From contig DLNB01000016.1 in the NCBI GenBank assembly GCA_002479455.1, forward strand, positions 8,662 to 34,363: a stretch of DNA of 25,702 nt. The letters run 5' to 3'. This DNA is from Acetothermia bacterium UBA7521 (lineage in GTDB: Bacteria > Bipolaricaulota > Bipolaricaulia > Bipolaricaulales > Bipolaricaulaceae). Shown in pieces: positions 12,018-20,814 of the stretch; the first letter of the stretch is position 1, and every line of letters starts with the position of its first letter. The position numbers and the translations under genes were made by a program. The notes beneath the pieces are model-generated. The model was not told the DNA's origin. It made no database searches and worked only from the letters and a program-made list of their open reading frames with translations.

Positions 12018-14565
12018 TCGACACGAGCCTCCCCGGCACGACGACCACCCGCTGAACCTCCTGCCCCCTCAGGCGCTCCTGAACCTCGGGCCAGGCAAGG
12101 GCCGTCGCTTGTAGCACGTCGCGGTCCGCGGCAGCTGCGGTAGCCATGCGGACGCGGGCACGAACTTTGCCGTTGATCTGGACAGGAATCTCCACCTCAT
12201 CCCCCCTCACCGCCTCTGGATCGTACTCCGGCCACGGCGTTTCGAGGACTGGCTGCCGCTCTCCCAGCCGGTGCCACAGCTCTTCGGAGAAGAACGGGGT
12301 AAACGGAGAAAGGAGGAGCACCAAATCGCGGACAACCCGGCGCACGAGCTGCGGGTCCGCCTCCAGCCGCTCGACGTACGAAGAAAGATCGTTCACGAGC
12401 TCCATGATCGCCGCGATCGCTGTATTCAGCCCCAAACGGTCTCCAAGCTCCTCCGTCACCTTCTTCACCGTGGCGTGGAGTTTGTGCCACAAGGCTCTTC
12501 CGTCGGGGTCCAATGTCGCTGGGTCCAGATCGACCGTTGACCCGGTCAATCGGGAAATCTCACCGACCACGACGCTCCACGCGCGGTTCAGGAACCGCCA
12601 CGCTCCGCGGATCCCATCCTCGGACCACTCGATATCCCGGTCCGGAGGACCCATGAACAGGGTGTACAGCCGCTCTGTGTCCGCGCCGTAGCGCGCGATG
12701 ATGTCCGCGGGCTCGACCACGTTCTTCTTCGACTTCGACATCGAGAAATACGACGTCGCGATTACCTGTTCGCACTTCGTACACCGTTGGTCGTTTACTT
12801 CTTTCGGGTAGAGCCAGCCATGCTGGGGACACTTGTAAGCGGTATGGCACACCATTCCCTGGGTGAACAGGCGCTTGAACGGCTCCGTGAACGACACGTA
12901 CCCAGAGTCGTACAGGGCCTTGGTGATGAACCGGGAGTAGAGAAGATGAAGGATCGCGTGCTCGACGCCGCCCACGTAGAGGTCTACCGGGAGCCACCGG
13001 TTCACGTCATCGGACACGAACGGAGCCTCCTCCTCTCGCGGGGATACGAAACGCAAGAAGTACCACGACGAGTCCACGAACGTGTCCATCGTGTCCGTGT
13101 CGCGCTTCGCCTTGCCCCCGCAGCGAGGGCAGGACGTGTCCGCGTAACCGGAGATGTCGGCCAACCCCATCTTCCCGATGAACGGAACGTCCGGCAATAG
13201 CACCGGAAGATCACGTTCTGGGATGGGAACTGTTCCACAGCGATCGCAGTACACGATCGGGATCGGCGCCCCCCAGTACCGTTGGCGGGAGATGAGCCAG
13301 TCGCGCAACCGGTAGGTGACCGCCCGCTCGCCAAGCCTTTGTTCTTCGAGATAGGCCGTTGCGCGGGCGAGCGCATCCGCAGCAGGGGTTCCGCTCAACA
13401 GCCCTGAGCTGATCATCGTCCCGGGCTCGATGTAGGCCCCGGTCATCGTCCGCGGGTCGGGCACAGGTCCGTCCGAGGGGGCGATCACCACGCGAATCGG
13501 AAGCCCGTACTTCCGGGCAAACGCGAAGTCCCGCTCGTCGTGGGCTGGAACGCACATGATCGCCCCCGTTCCGTAGGTAGGCAGAACGTAGTCCGCGATC
13601 CATACCGGGATCGGCTCGCCTGTCACCGGGTTCAGCGCGCGACTCCCCGTGAACACCCCGGTCTTGTCCCGCTCCGCGGACAACCGCTCGATCTCCGTTG
13701 CTCGGCCGGACTGGCGGCGGTACGCCTCGACCTCCGCCCGCCGCTCGGGCACGGTGAGCGCGTCCACAAGCGGGTGCTCGGGCGCGAGCACAAGGAACGT
13801 CGCCCCCCACAACGTGTCCGGGCGCGTCGTGAACACGCTGATCGCGCCGCCGATCTCGGTGGGAAAGGTGATCGTCGCGCCCTCAGAGCGGCCAATCCAG
13901 TTTTCCTGCATCTTCTTCACGTGCTCGGGCCAGTCAAGCTGGGCCAGGTCTGCCAGCAGGCGGTCCGCGTACGCCGTGATTCGGAAGAACCACTGGTCGA
14001 GAGTCTTCCGCTCCGGCGCCGTCCCGCACCGCTCACACTCCCCGCCGACGACCTGCTCGTTGGCGAGCACGGTTTGGCAGCTCGGGCAGTAGTTCACATC
14101 CGCCCGTTTCTTGTAGGCGAGGTCGTTCTCGAAAAGCTTGAGGAACAGCCACTGCGTCCAGCGGTAGTAGTCGGGAAGGCAGGTCGTGACCTCGCGGTCC
14201 CAGTCGTACGCGATCCCCCACGCCCGGAACTGGTCCTTGGCGTAGGCGATGTTCTGCAGCGTCCAGTCGCGGGGGTGGATGCCCCGCTCGATCGCCGCGT
14301 TCTCCGCCGGGAGACCAAACGCGTCCCACCCCATCGGGTTGAGAACGTTGTGCCGCCGCATCCGCAGGAAGCGCACGATCGCGTCGCCGATGATGTAGTT
14401 CCGCCCGTGCCCCACATGGAGGTATCCCGAAGGATAGGGAAACATGTTCAGGTAGTAGAACTTCCGCTCCGCGCGCCCAGTGTCGGCCCGGAAGTGGCCG
14501 CGATCGCGCCAGAAATCCCGCCACCGGTTCTCGATCTGCTGAGGATCGTAGGGCTCGCCCTTCAC
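12004..14565 (-). CDS. leuS: Leucyl-tRNA synthetase
   Basis: Attaches leucine to tRNA-Leu. An 853-residue bacterial-type LeuRS with HVGH (class I HIGH) at 50-53 in MFPYPSGYLHVGHGRNY and MSKSKKN at 609-615. The CP1 editing domain includes the threonine-rich FTTRPDTLWGATF and PAHDERD. Cysteine pairs suggest zinc sites: CPSC...CERC at about 157-177, CDRC, and CPRCGG near the DSSWYFLRF motif. GTG at 14565 is the start: its GTGA overlaps the stop of the phosphohexomutase gene and GAGGGGG lies upstream; the longer open frame is not LeuRS-like. The synthetase gene sits mid-operon between sugar enzymes, which is probably historical rather than functional. Confidence 0.96.
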   Translation of the reverse strand: MKGEPYDPQQIENRWRDFWRDRGHFRADTGRAERKFYYLNMFPYPSGYLHVGHGRNYIIGDAIVRFLRMRRHNVLNPMGWDAFGLPAENAAIERGIHPRDWTLQNIAYAKDQFRAWGIAYDWDREVTTCLPDYYRWTQWLFLKLFENDLAYKKRADVNYCPSCQTVLANEQVVGGECERCGTAPERKTLDQWFFRITAYADRLLADLAQLDWPEHVKKMQENWIGRSEGATITFPTEIGGAISVFTTRPDTLWGATFLVLAPEHPLVDALTVPERRAEVEAYRRQSGRATEIERLSAERDKTGVFTGSRALNPVTGEPIPVWIADYVLPTYGTGAIMCVPAHDERDFAFARKYGLPIRVVIAPSDGPVPDPRTMTGAYIEPGTMISSGLLSGTPAADALARATAYLEEQRLGERAVTYRLRDWLISRQRYWGAPIPIVYCDRCGTVPIPERDLPVLLPDVPFIGKMGLADISGYADTSCPRCGGKAKRDTDTMDTFVDSSWYFLRFVSPREEEAPFVSDDVNRWLPVDLYVGGVEHAILHLLYSRFITKALYDSGYVSFTEPFKRLFTQGMVCHTAYKCPQHGWLYPKEVNDQRCTKCEQVIATSYFSMSKSKKNVVEPADIIARYGADTERLYTLFMGPPDRDIEWSEDGIRGAWRFLNRAWSVVVGEISRLTGSTVDLDPATLDPDGRALWHKLHATVKKVTEELGDRLGLNTAIAAIMELVNDLSSYVERLEADPQLVRRVVRDLVLLLSPFTPFFSEELWHRLGERQPVLETPWPEYDPEAVRGDEVEIPVQINGKVRARVRMATAAAADRDVLQATALAWPEVQERLRGQEVQRVVVVPGRLVSIVVR

Positions 14566-16022
14566 AGAAGGCCCCCTCTCGCTAGCCGTTCCGCGGCATC
14601 CAGAGCCAGCTGCACCGCGTCCGGTGCATCCATCTCGCAGTACAGCCGAAGGATGGGCTCGGTGCCCGAGGCCCGGAACAACACCCACCCCCGATCGAGC
14701 CTCAGCTTGAGCCCATCCAGCGCCTCCACCTTCACCACGCGCTGATCCGCAAGGCGCTCTGGAGGCGCTTGTGCCAAGCGCGCGACCACCTCGATCCGCG
14801 TCGGGAGTTCAAGATCGCGCCGCGCGTAGTGGTGTGGGCCCACGAGCCTGAACAGATCGCCGACAAGCGCACTGAGAGGCTTGCCCGTGGCCGCGACGAG
14901 CTCGAGCAGGAGAAGGTTTGACAGCACCCCATCCCGCTCTGGGAGGTGCCACGCGTACCCGTAGCCGCCTGACTCCTCACCGGCAAACGCTGCTTCCCCA
15001 GTTACAAGGTCCTCCACTGCCCACTTGAACCCAACCTGGATCTCCCGCCACGGGACGCCCACCAGGTCGGAGAGCTTGCCGATCATGTCCGTGAGGGCAA
15101 ACGACTTCAGCACCTGTCCGGTCAGCTTTCGGTGTCGACTGAGGTGCCACAGGAGAAGGGCTGCGGTACGGTGGGTGTCGAGAAACTGGCCGTTTTCGTC
15201 CATTGCGGCTGCCCGATCCCCATCCCCATCCGTGATCAGCCCCGCTACGATCCTCCCCCGAGCCCGTGCCCGGAGGGAGCGGATCACCGCTTTGAGCGGA
15301 ACAACGTTCTCAGGGAGCGGCTCAGGCTTCTTCCCCCCGAACAGAGGATCCACCGTCGAGCGCACAGCGAGGTGGGGGATCCTCCGTTCCTGAAACAGCT
15401 CGGCCAGGTACCCTTGCGCTGACCCGTACATCGCGTCCACAACCACGTACAGGGGGGATCGAGCCAGTTCGCGCAGGTCCACAGCGTTCTTCAGCCGTGA
15501 AAGATACTCGTCACGAACCGTCACCGTCTCCACACGACGGCCGTCGGGATTCGGAGGACGGGGGGGAAGGTGCGACTCGATCATGGCCGTGATCTCAGCC
15601 GTAGCCGAACCGCCATACTCGGGCTTGAACTTGACCCCGTTCCATTGGTAAGGATTGTGGGATGCGGTGATCATCACCCCGCCAGCCGCTCCCCTCGTCA
15701 CAACGGCGGCAGACACGGCTGGGGTGGGCACCGGCGCGTCCGTAACCCACACCGGGATCCCGGCCTGAGATACGGCCCGGCCGAGGTGGTGGGCGAACTC
15801 GGCCGACATGAACCGTGTGTCGTAGCCCACGACGAGTCCCGCGGACGGGGGTCGGCACGGCACCCCCCAGTCCTGGTATGGAGAAAGATGCTCGCGCCGA
15901 GGGTCCAGGAGGTAGCCGGCAATCGCCGCTCCCACCCGCCTCACGTTGGCGTACGTGAAGTCGTCGGCAATCACGCCGCGCCAACCATCCGTCCCGAACT
16001 TGATGCTATCGTTTGCGGCCAT
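14562..16022 (-). CDS. Phosphoglucomutase/phosphomannomutase family phosphohexomutase
   Basis: Interconverts hexose 1- and 6-phosphates. In 486 residues it has the four family elements in order: the phosphoserine loop TASHNP with Ser121, the metal loop DGDGDR at 265-270, the sugar-binding GEESGG at 348-353 and the phosphate-binding RASGTEP at 450-456. The first residues, IKFGTDGWRGV, also fit. Which sugar (glucose, mannose or glucosamine) cannot be decided; the GEESGG form is typical of PGM/PMM enzymes rather than GlmM, whose loop reads GEQSGH. ATG with AAAGAGG upstream. It overlaps a small gene upstream by 17 bases and leuS downstream by 4. It could feed nucleotide-sugar supply for the neighbouring glycosyltransferases. 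Confidence 0.92.
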   Translation of the reverse strand: MAANDSIKFGTDGWRGVIADDFTYANVRRVGAAIAGYLLDPRREHLSPYQDWGVPCRPPSAGLVVGYDTRFMSAEFAHHLGRAVSQAGIPVWVTDAPVPTPAVSAAVVTRGAAGGVMITASHNPYQWNGVKFKPEYGGSATAEITAMIESHLPPRPPNPDGRRVETVTVRDEYLSRLKNAVDLRELARSPLYVVVDAMYGSAQGYLAELFQERRIPHLAVRSTVDPLFGGKKPEPLPENVVPLKAVIRSLRARARGRIVAGLITDGDGDRAAAMDENGQFLDTHRTAALLLWHLSRHRKLTGQVLKSFALTDMIGKLSDLVGVPWREIQVGFKWAVEDLVTGEAAFAGEESGGYGYAWHLPERDGVLSNLLLLELVAATGKPLSALVGDLFRLVGPHHYARRDLELPTRIEVVARLAQAPPERLADQRVVKVEALDGLKLRLDRGWVLFRASGTEPILRLYCEMDAPDAVQLALDAAERLARGGLL

Positions 16023-16254
16023 GGCGCCTCTTTCGCGGCGGACGCTCCAGGTCCACCCTCACCACATGGGCCGGCATCTGAATCCCGTCCTTCTGAAGGA
16101 GATCGGCGATCAGATCCAGCGGAAGGGCGGTTTCGAGCCACAGGTCACGAATGGACACGACCCCATTCCGCGCCGGAACGCGCTCGAGGGCTCTCTCAAC
16201 CGCCCGCTGGTACCCGTCCGGCATGCGGGACAGGTCCTGCTCTAATGCCTCCAT
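16006..16254 (-). CDS. Small basic protein, possible winged-helix fold
   Basis: An unrecognised 82-residue protein between the DUF4139 gene (stop 8 bases upstream) and the mutase gene (17-base overlap). The pattern of helix (RAVERALERVP), then VVSIRDLWLETALPLDLIADLLQK and an amphipathic strand AHVVRVDLE suggests a small winged-helix-like domain. The tail RPPRKRRHGRKR is strongly basic, as in nucleic-acid-binding proteins. The ATG has no good ribosome-binding site, so translation may be coupled to the upstream gene. Its position in a continuous run makes it a likely real gene; what it binds, if anything, is unknown. Confidence 0.65.
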   Translation of the reverse strand: MEALEQDLSRMPDGYQRAVERALERVPARNGVVSIRDLWLETALPLDLIADLLQKDGIQMPAHVVRVDLERPPRKRRHGRKR

Positions 16255-16262
16255 AGCAGCGA

Positions 16263-17495
16263 TCAGTACCGCCACTCCACGGTGTACCGCACCTCGGCAG
16301 TCCCCCCCGCCGGCACGGTGACCTTGTACAGGATCCGTTGCGCGTCGAGTCGTTCGTAGGGGAGGCTGGTATGGGTGATCGTCCATGTACCCGAAATGCT
16401 CTCCACAACCTCGATCTCCACGGGCACATCCTTCGCCGAACGAAGAGTGACCCGGTACGTGTCGCGGTATAGGTTGTCCGCGAGGCGCTGGCGCAGTTCT
16501 TGAACACGCTCTCCGGTCAGGTCAAACACAGCGCCAATCGCTAGATCGACCTCCTGACCACGTGGGGTGTGGCCGATCGTCGCTGCCCCCACGAAGAGGC
16601 CCTCATCGTAGACCCGTACCTCGCCGGCCGGCAGCGGTGCCAGGTCGTTTGTGAATCGAACCCGCACTTCCACTGGACCGCCGGAGAACCGGTAGGCACG
16701 GGTATACGCCAGATCACCCGATACGAACGGAACCAACGCCACCCCCTGCGTAAGATCGACCGCAGCCGGGAATGCATACCGGTGGTACTCAGCCACCGCC
16801 GCAAGATCGAACTCGGCAAACGACGCCAGCGCGCGAATCCCGTACCCGTCCGACACCTTTGGGATCGGCCGGTACACATCGCCCGCCACCAGGGACACCT
16901 GCGCGCCCAGAAAATCGATCCCCGTGCGGTTCACAAACGTCGCCATCCCCTGAAGGCCAAGCATCCCTTCCCCCAACGCCGCGGCGTAGGTCGCCGTCCA
17001 CGACAAGCCCTCAGCGAGGTAGCTCACACCGACCTCGGTCAAACCCGGTACTGCGTCTCGGTAGCGAATCCTGAGGGCGAGGTGATCGCGTCCCCCTGGG
17101 TAGACCACAGGCGAGGTCACGATCCGATCGTAGGCGGAGAAGAACACCACGCCGTCCGCGGTCGACAGCACGAGCCCGGCCTCAGCCGCAAGGAGAAGAC
17201 CCTGGAAACGCTCCCCGTGGGCGTAGACAACGACCGTCGCTCCCACCCAATCCGCGACCGTGAGGAGCCGCGTTGACATCGCCTCCATCCGGGTCAACTT
17301 GATCCCGCGCAGAACAACACTGTCCACAAGCATCGTCAACGGGAAGTCCTCGAGGAGGAGATCGCCCTCCTGGGCGAGAACCGCGGATCGCGTTTCCGTA
17401 ATGTGCCCAAACCCGCCCGAGTAGATCGCGATTACGGGGGCGGCCCCCCCCAGCACCCCGAGTACACACACCCCAACTGCCAACGTCCTAAGCAT
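16263..17495 (-). CDS. Exported DUF4139-domain protein
   Basis: A 410-residue protein with a signal peptide (MLRTLAVGVCVLGVLGGAAPVIA) and, from about residue 150 on, the DUF4139 pattern: SYLAEGLSWTATYAAAL, then TFVNRTGIDFLGAQVSLVAGDVYR, then RYAFPAAVDLTQGVALVPF. The end is rich in beta strands (VPAGGTAEVRYTVEWRY). DUF4139 proteins occur in many bacteria and fungi; function is undefined. I start at ATG 17495, not at the ATG 24 bases upstream: AAGGAAGGTGAT lies just before 17495, and the upstream ATG falls within the promoter -10 box. It is the first gene of the run that continues into the mutase, leuS and lipid genes. Confidence 0.82.
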   Translation of the reverse strand: MLRTLAVGVCVLGVLGGAAPVIAIYSGGFGHITETRSAVLAQEGDLLLEDFPLTMLVDSVVLRGIKLTRMEAMSTRLLTVADWVGATVVVYAHGERFQGLLLAAEAGLVLSTADGVVFFSAYDRIVTSPVVYPGGRDHLALRIRYRDAVPGLTEVGVSYLAEGLSWTATYAAALGEGMLGLQGMATFVNRTGIDFLGAQVSLVAGDVYRPIPKVSDGYGIRALASFAEFDLAAVAEYHRYAFPAAVDLTQGVALVPFVSGDLAYTRAYRFSGGPVEVRVRFTNDLAPLPAGEVRVYDEGLFVGAATIGHTPRGQEVDLAIGAVFDLTGERVQELRQRLADNLYRDTYRVTLRSAKDVPVEIEVVESISGTWTITHTSLPYERLDAQRILYKVTVPAGGTAEVRYTVEWRY

Positions 17496-17517
17496 GGGGA
17501 TCACCTTCCTTTCCGCC

Positions 17518-17545
17518 ATCTTACCCCACGGTGGGGGGGGTGCAA
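17518..17545 (-). promoter_or_regulatory. Promoter of the DUF4139-mutase-leuS-GT2-acyltransferase run
   Basis: TTGCAC (17545-17540), a 16-base spacer and TAAGAT (17523-17518) on the minus strand. Transcription would begin near 17511, and the leader would carry the AAGGAAGGTGAT ribosome-binding site for the ATG at 17495. The spacer holds a run of C residues. It also decides the start codon, since an upstream ATG overlaps the -10 box. Confidence 0.6.
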
Positions 17546-17579
17546 CGGAGCTCGGACCCTCCTTCGGGCCGCATCACAC

Positions 17580-18755
17580 TCACGGCACGGAGGGTGCCGC
17601 CGGGAACGTGCGCGAGACGACAAGCGAGGCCAGAGCGGCCTCAAGCGCTGACACATTTTGACCCGTCCTCGCGGATAGGGCAACGCACGGCACTATCTCC
17701 ACCTGCAACGCCGCAAGGCGAGCCTCCTGCTCGGGGGTGGCGACGAGGTCGAGCTTGTTCAGAACATGGAGGACCGGCGGGGGAGCTGAACCGGGACCCA
17801 CGATCGCGGCGACGACTTCTCGCACCACCCGCAGGTGTTCGTCTACCGCGGGATCGGTGCCGTCGAGCACGAGGAGCAGGGCCGCCGCATCGCCCACCGC
17901 GCCCAGGGTCGCCTGAAACGCGGGTATGAGCTGGTGGGGAAGATCGCGGATGAAGCCCACCGTGTCTGCAAGGAGGGCATCCCTCCCCGAAAGCGTAATC
18001 CGTCGCACCCGCGTATCGAGCGTCGCAAACAGCTTATCCTCCACCAGCGCGTTGCACCCCGTAAGACGGTTGAACAGCGTGGACTTGCCGGAGTTGGTGT
18101 ACCCCACGATCGCAATCTCGGGCGGGCCGACACGCCGGCGGCGGGCTTGCTGGACGATGCGATCCTGACTGACCTTTCGCAGGGCGCTTCGAACAGATTG
18201 GATACGACGACGGATCGCCCTACGACCCTGTTCGAGCCGGGTCTCGCCCGGACCGCTCGTGCCGATCCCCGCGCCGGGATTGGTGAGCGCTTGTCCCCAT
18301 CCCCGTAGACGGGGAAGGAGGTACTCGAGCTGGGCCAATTCCACGGCGAGGGCAGCTTCCTTCGTCCCCGCACGCTGTGCAAAGATGTCGAGGATGAGTT
18401 GGGATCGGTCGATGACCTTGAGACCGGTTGCTTCCTCGAGGTTGCGGGCTTGGGCCGGTGAGACCTCCGAGCCAAGGATAACGGTATCTGCCCCCAGATC
18501 GCGCGCTTGATCACGGATCTCCTCCGCCTTCCCCCGCCCGACGTACGTGCCGGGATGGGGTCGAGGTCGGTGTTGCAGAGAAGTCGCGAGCACATGCACA
18601 CCGGCCGTGGTCGCCAGGGAGGCCAGCTCGGCCAGGCGCTCAGCTCCATCCGACCCAGGCGGGATCACGTCGGCGAGAACAGCGCGCTCTCCCCCGTAGA
18701 CCCGGGCCCGCCGGCCCAGGTAATCCTCAACCGTCGGGATCAGTCCGTGACGCAT
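17580..18755 (-). CDS. hflX: Ribosome-associated GTPase HflX
   Basis: A 391-residue HflX: a GTPase that binds and splits stalled or idle 70S ribosomes. The N-terminal HflX domain is recognised by YVGRGKAEEI at 71-80 and DRSQLILDIFAQRA at 116-129, the HflX-specific loop GTSGPGETRLE at 165-175, then the G domain: P-loop GYTNSGKS 218-225, DTVG 264-267 and NKLD 333-336. It starts at 18755, overlapping murA by 16 bases. It is the last gene of the GT2-rho-M23-murA run. The C-terminal domain is short, as in many thermophile forms. Confidence 0.95.
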   Translation of the reverse strand: MRHGLIPTVEDYLGRRARVYGGERAVLADVIPPGSDGAERLAELASLATTAGVHVLATSLQHRPRPHPGTYVGRGKAEEIRDQARDLGADTVILGSEVSPAQARNLEEATGLKVIDRSQLILDIFAQRAGTKEAALAVELAQLEYLLPRLRGWGQALTNPGAGIGTSGPGETRLEQGRRAIRRRIQSVRSALRKVSQDRIVQQARRRRVGPPEIAIVGYTNSGKSTLFNRLTGCNALVEDKLFATLDTRVRRITLSGRDALLADTVGFIRDLPHQLIPAFQATLGAVGDAAALLLVLDGTDPAVDEHLRVVREVVAAIVGPGSAPPPVLHVLNKLDLVATPEQEARLAALQVEIVPCVALSARTGQNVSALEAALASLVVSRTFPAAPSVP

Positions 18756-19981
18756 ACCTCCGCACCCAAGCTCCGCAGCTTCTCCGGCAAGCCGGCATAC
18801 CCGCGGGCGAGGTGCGTCTCTCCCCGGATCTCGGTCGCTTCGGCAGCGGCGAGCGCGGCAAGAACCAGGGCTGCCCCAGCCCGAATGTCCGTGGCCTCGA
18901 CCTCTGCGCCGTGGAGCGTCTCCACTCCATCGGTGAGGACCGTGTCCGCAGTAACCTGAACCTGAGCCCCCATCCGGGCCAGGGCCCCGACGTAGTTGAA
19001 CCGGGATGCAAACACGGTCTCCCGGGCTGTAGATCGGCCGGCGGCGGTTGACAAAAAGGAGATCATCGGAGGCTGGAGGTCGGTGGGAAACCCGGGATAG
19101 GGAAGCGTCTGAATGTTCACCGCCTGCGGCCTCATGCCAAGGGCGACCGTGACAGCGTCTTCGCTCACCCGAACCTCAGCGCCCGTCTCGACAAGCTTCG
19201 ACAACAGCGCGTCTAGGTGCGCATGGCGCGCCCCGACGACCGTAACGGCGCCGCGGGTGATCGCGCCCGCGAGGAGGTACGTGCCTGCCTCGACCCGATC
19301 CGGGATCACTCGATGGGTTGTCCCATTCAACGCAGATTGGCCGCGAATCTCCACCCGGTCCTCGCGCCAGGTCACCGGCGCCCCCATCGCCGTGAGCAGG
19401 CGGCCGAGGTCCACGACCTCAGGCTCGCGGGCGGGGTTGACGATCGCCGTCACCCCATCGGCCAAGGCGCCTGCGAGAAGGAGTTGTTCCGTCGCCCCCA
19501 CCGACGGGTAGTCGAGGTACACGGTGGTTCCGGCCAGCCGCGGAGCGGATGCATGGACCGTTCCCCCCCGCACATCGAACGACGCCCCCAACCGCCTCAG
19601 GCCCGCCAGATGAAGGTCCACCGGGCGCGGCCCGATCGAACAACCGCCGGGAAGGGGCATCCGACCCTCTCCACGGCGCGCCAGGATCGGGCCGAGGGCC
19701 AGGAACGAAGCCCGCATGCGCTGGACGAGCGGAGCCGGCGCCTCTGGGGCCAGTTCCCGCCCCCCATTGAGGACGATGGTCGAGTCCTGCCATCGCACCT
19801 CTTTGCCCAAGGCTTCGGCCAGGGCGACCGCCGCGTCCACGTCCAGGAGCCGGGGCACATTCTGGAGAACCACCGGCTCGGCCGTGAGCAGGCTCGCCAT
19901 CACCGCCGGCAATGCGGCGTTCTTCGAGCCAGCGGCCTGCACAGTTCCCCGTAGGGGTCGGCCGCCCTCAATCCGGATCAC
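18740..19981 (-). CDS. murA: UDP-N-acetylglucosamine 1-carboxyvinyltransferase (MurA)
   Basis: Adds enolpyruvate from phosphoenolpyruvate to UDP-GlcNAc, the first committed step of peptidoglycan synthesis. The 413 residues include the PEP-binding Lys20-Asn21 (AGSKNAALP), RASFLALGPI at 90-99 and the catalytic Cys114 in GGCSIGPRPVDLH; cysteine here means that the enzyme should be fosfomycin-sensitive in principle. TDLQPPM holds the conserved aspartate region. Starts at GTG 19981, whose GTGA overlaps the stop of the LysM/M23 gene by 4 bases. The pairing with a peptidoglycan endopeptidase supports a wall-growth operon. Confidence 0.96.
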   Translation of the reverse strand: MIRIEGGRPLRGTVQAAGSKNAALPAVMASLLTAEPVVLQNVPRLLDVDAAVALAEALGKEVRWQDSTIVLNGGRELAPEAPAPLVQRMRASFLALGPILARRGEGRMPLPGGCSIGPRPVDLHLAGLRRLGASFDVRGGTVHASAPRLAGTTVYLDYPSVGATEQLLLAGALADGVTAIVNPAREPEVVDLGRLLTAMGAPVTWREDRVEIRGQSALNGTTHRVIPDRVEAGTYLLAGAITRGAVTVVGARHAHLDALLSKLVETGAEVRVSEDAVTVALGMRPQAVNIQTLPYPGFPTDLQPPMISFLSTAAGRSTARETVFASRFNYVGALARMGAQVQVTADTVLTDGVETLHGAEVEATDIRAGAALVLAALAAAEATEIRGETHLARGYAGLPEKLRSLGAEVCVTD

Positions 19982-20814
19982 GGCAGAAACAGGAGCGGGT
20001 CCACCGCAACGCCGTCGCGACGAGTCTCGAAGTGCAGATGAGGCCCGGTGGAGAGACCAGTGTTCCCCGAGAGGGCGATCGTCTGACCCATCTCCACGAA
20101 CTGCCCGACCACAACCAGGGGCTGCGACAGGTGGCCGTAGTACGTGCTGTAGCCGTCCCCATGGTCCAGGACCACAAGGAACCCAAACCCCCCTTCCCAG
20201 CCCGCGGTGACCACCCTCCCCGCGGCCGCCGCGTACACACGCGTCCCCTCAGGAATCGCGATGTCAATCCCGGAATGGAACGAGGGTACATGATAGATGG
20301 GATGCGCCCGGGGGCCGTACGGAGAGGAGATCACCCCGCGGGCCGGCCAGGCAAACCGGGTCCCTTTACCGAGGGCCACCGCTGTAGCTTGAGGGATCAC
20401 CGGCGGAGCGGGGACCAGGATCCGCAGCCCCGTCGCTGGCGCCTCGCTGAGGCTGTTGGCAAGCAAGATCGCGCTCTCCGCCACCCCATAGCTCTGGGCG
20501 ATGTCCGCCAAGCTCTGGCCAGGCTTCACCGTGTGCAGCACCCCACCCGCAGGCAAAAGAAGCTGCTGACCAGGTCTCAGGCGCGACGGATCCACGTCGT
20601 TGCTGGCGATGAGGTAATCGGCAGGGACCCCCGTCCGCTGGGCGATCTCGGCTAGAGTATCCCCTGTCAGCACCGTATACGTGGACCACGTGGCCCGCGT
20701 CACCGCAACCGGAACTACGGGCCCTCCGGCCGGACTGGGAGGGAGCAAGGATGCCAAGAGGAGGGGAACCAACAACAGGCCCAGCGCTACCGCCAGCAGG
20801 GGGTTCTCACTCAC
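19978..20814 (-). CDS. LysM-domain M23 peptidase (cell-wall endopeptidase)
   Basis: A 278-residue envelope protein. After a membrane/signal segment (about 6-24) come two LysM peptidoglycan-binding repeats, about 46-88 (YTVLTGDTLAEIA) and 94-134 (HTVKPGQSLADIA), and an M23 (LytM-type) domain from about 155 to the end. The zinc and catalytic residues are visible: His180 and Asp184 (HSGIDIA), His259 and His261 (GPHLHFE). It would cut peptide crosslinks, or act as an amidase activator if inactive, but the catalytic set looks complete. GTG start overlaps the rho stop by 8 bases. Coupled downstream to murA. Confidence 0.93.
   Translation of the reverse strand: MSENPLLAVALGLLLVPLLLASLLPPSPAGGPVVPVAVTRATWSTYTVLTGDTLAEIAQRTGVPADYLIASNDVDPSRLRPGQQLLLPAGGVLHTVKPGQSLADIAQSYGVAESAILLANSLSEAPATGLRILVPAPPVIPQATAVALGKGTRFAWPARGVISSPYGPRAHPIYHVPSFHSGIDIAIPEGTRVYAAAAGRVVTAGWEGGFGFLVVLDHGDGYSTYYGHLSQPLVVVGQFVEMGQTIALSGNTGLSTGPHLHFETRRDGVAVDPLLFLP

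Noticed and set aside
13540..14745. 401-residue plus-strand frame opposite leuS
   Set aside because: Antisense of leuS, Arg/Val/Pro-rich, with no recognisable domain.
17495..17519. The first ATG at 17519 as start of the DUF4139 protein
   Set aside because: It falls in the predicted -10 box, lacks a ribosome-binding site, and would place a charged stretch before the signal peptide; the ATG at 17495 has a near-perfect one.
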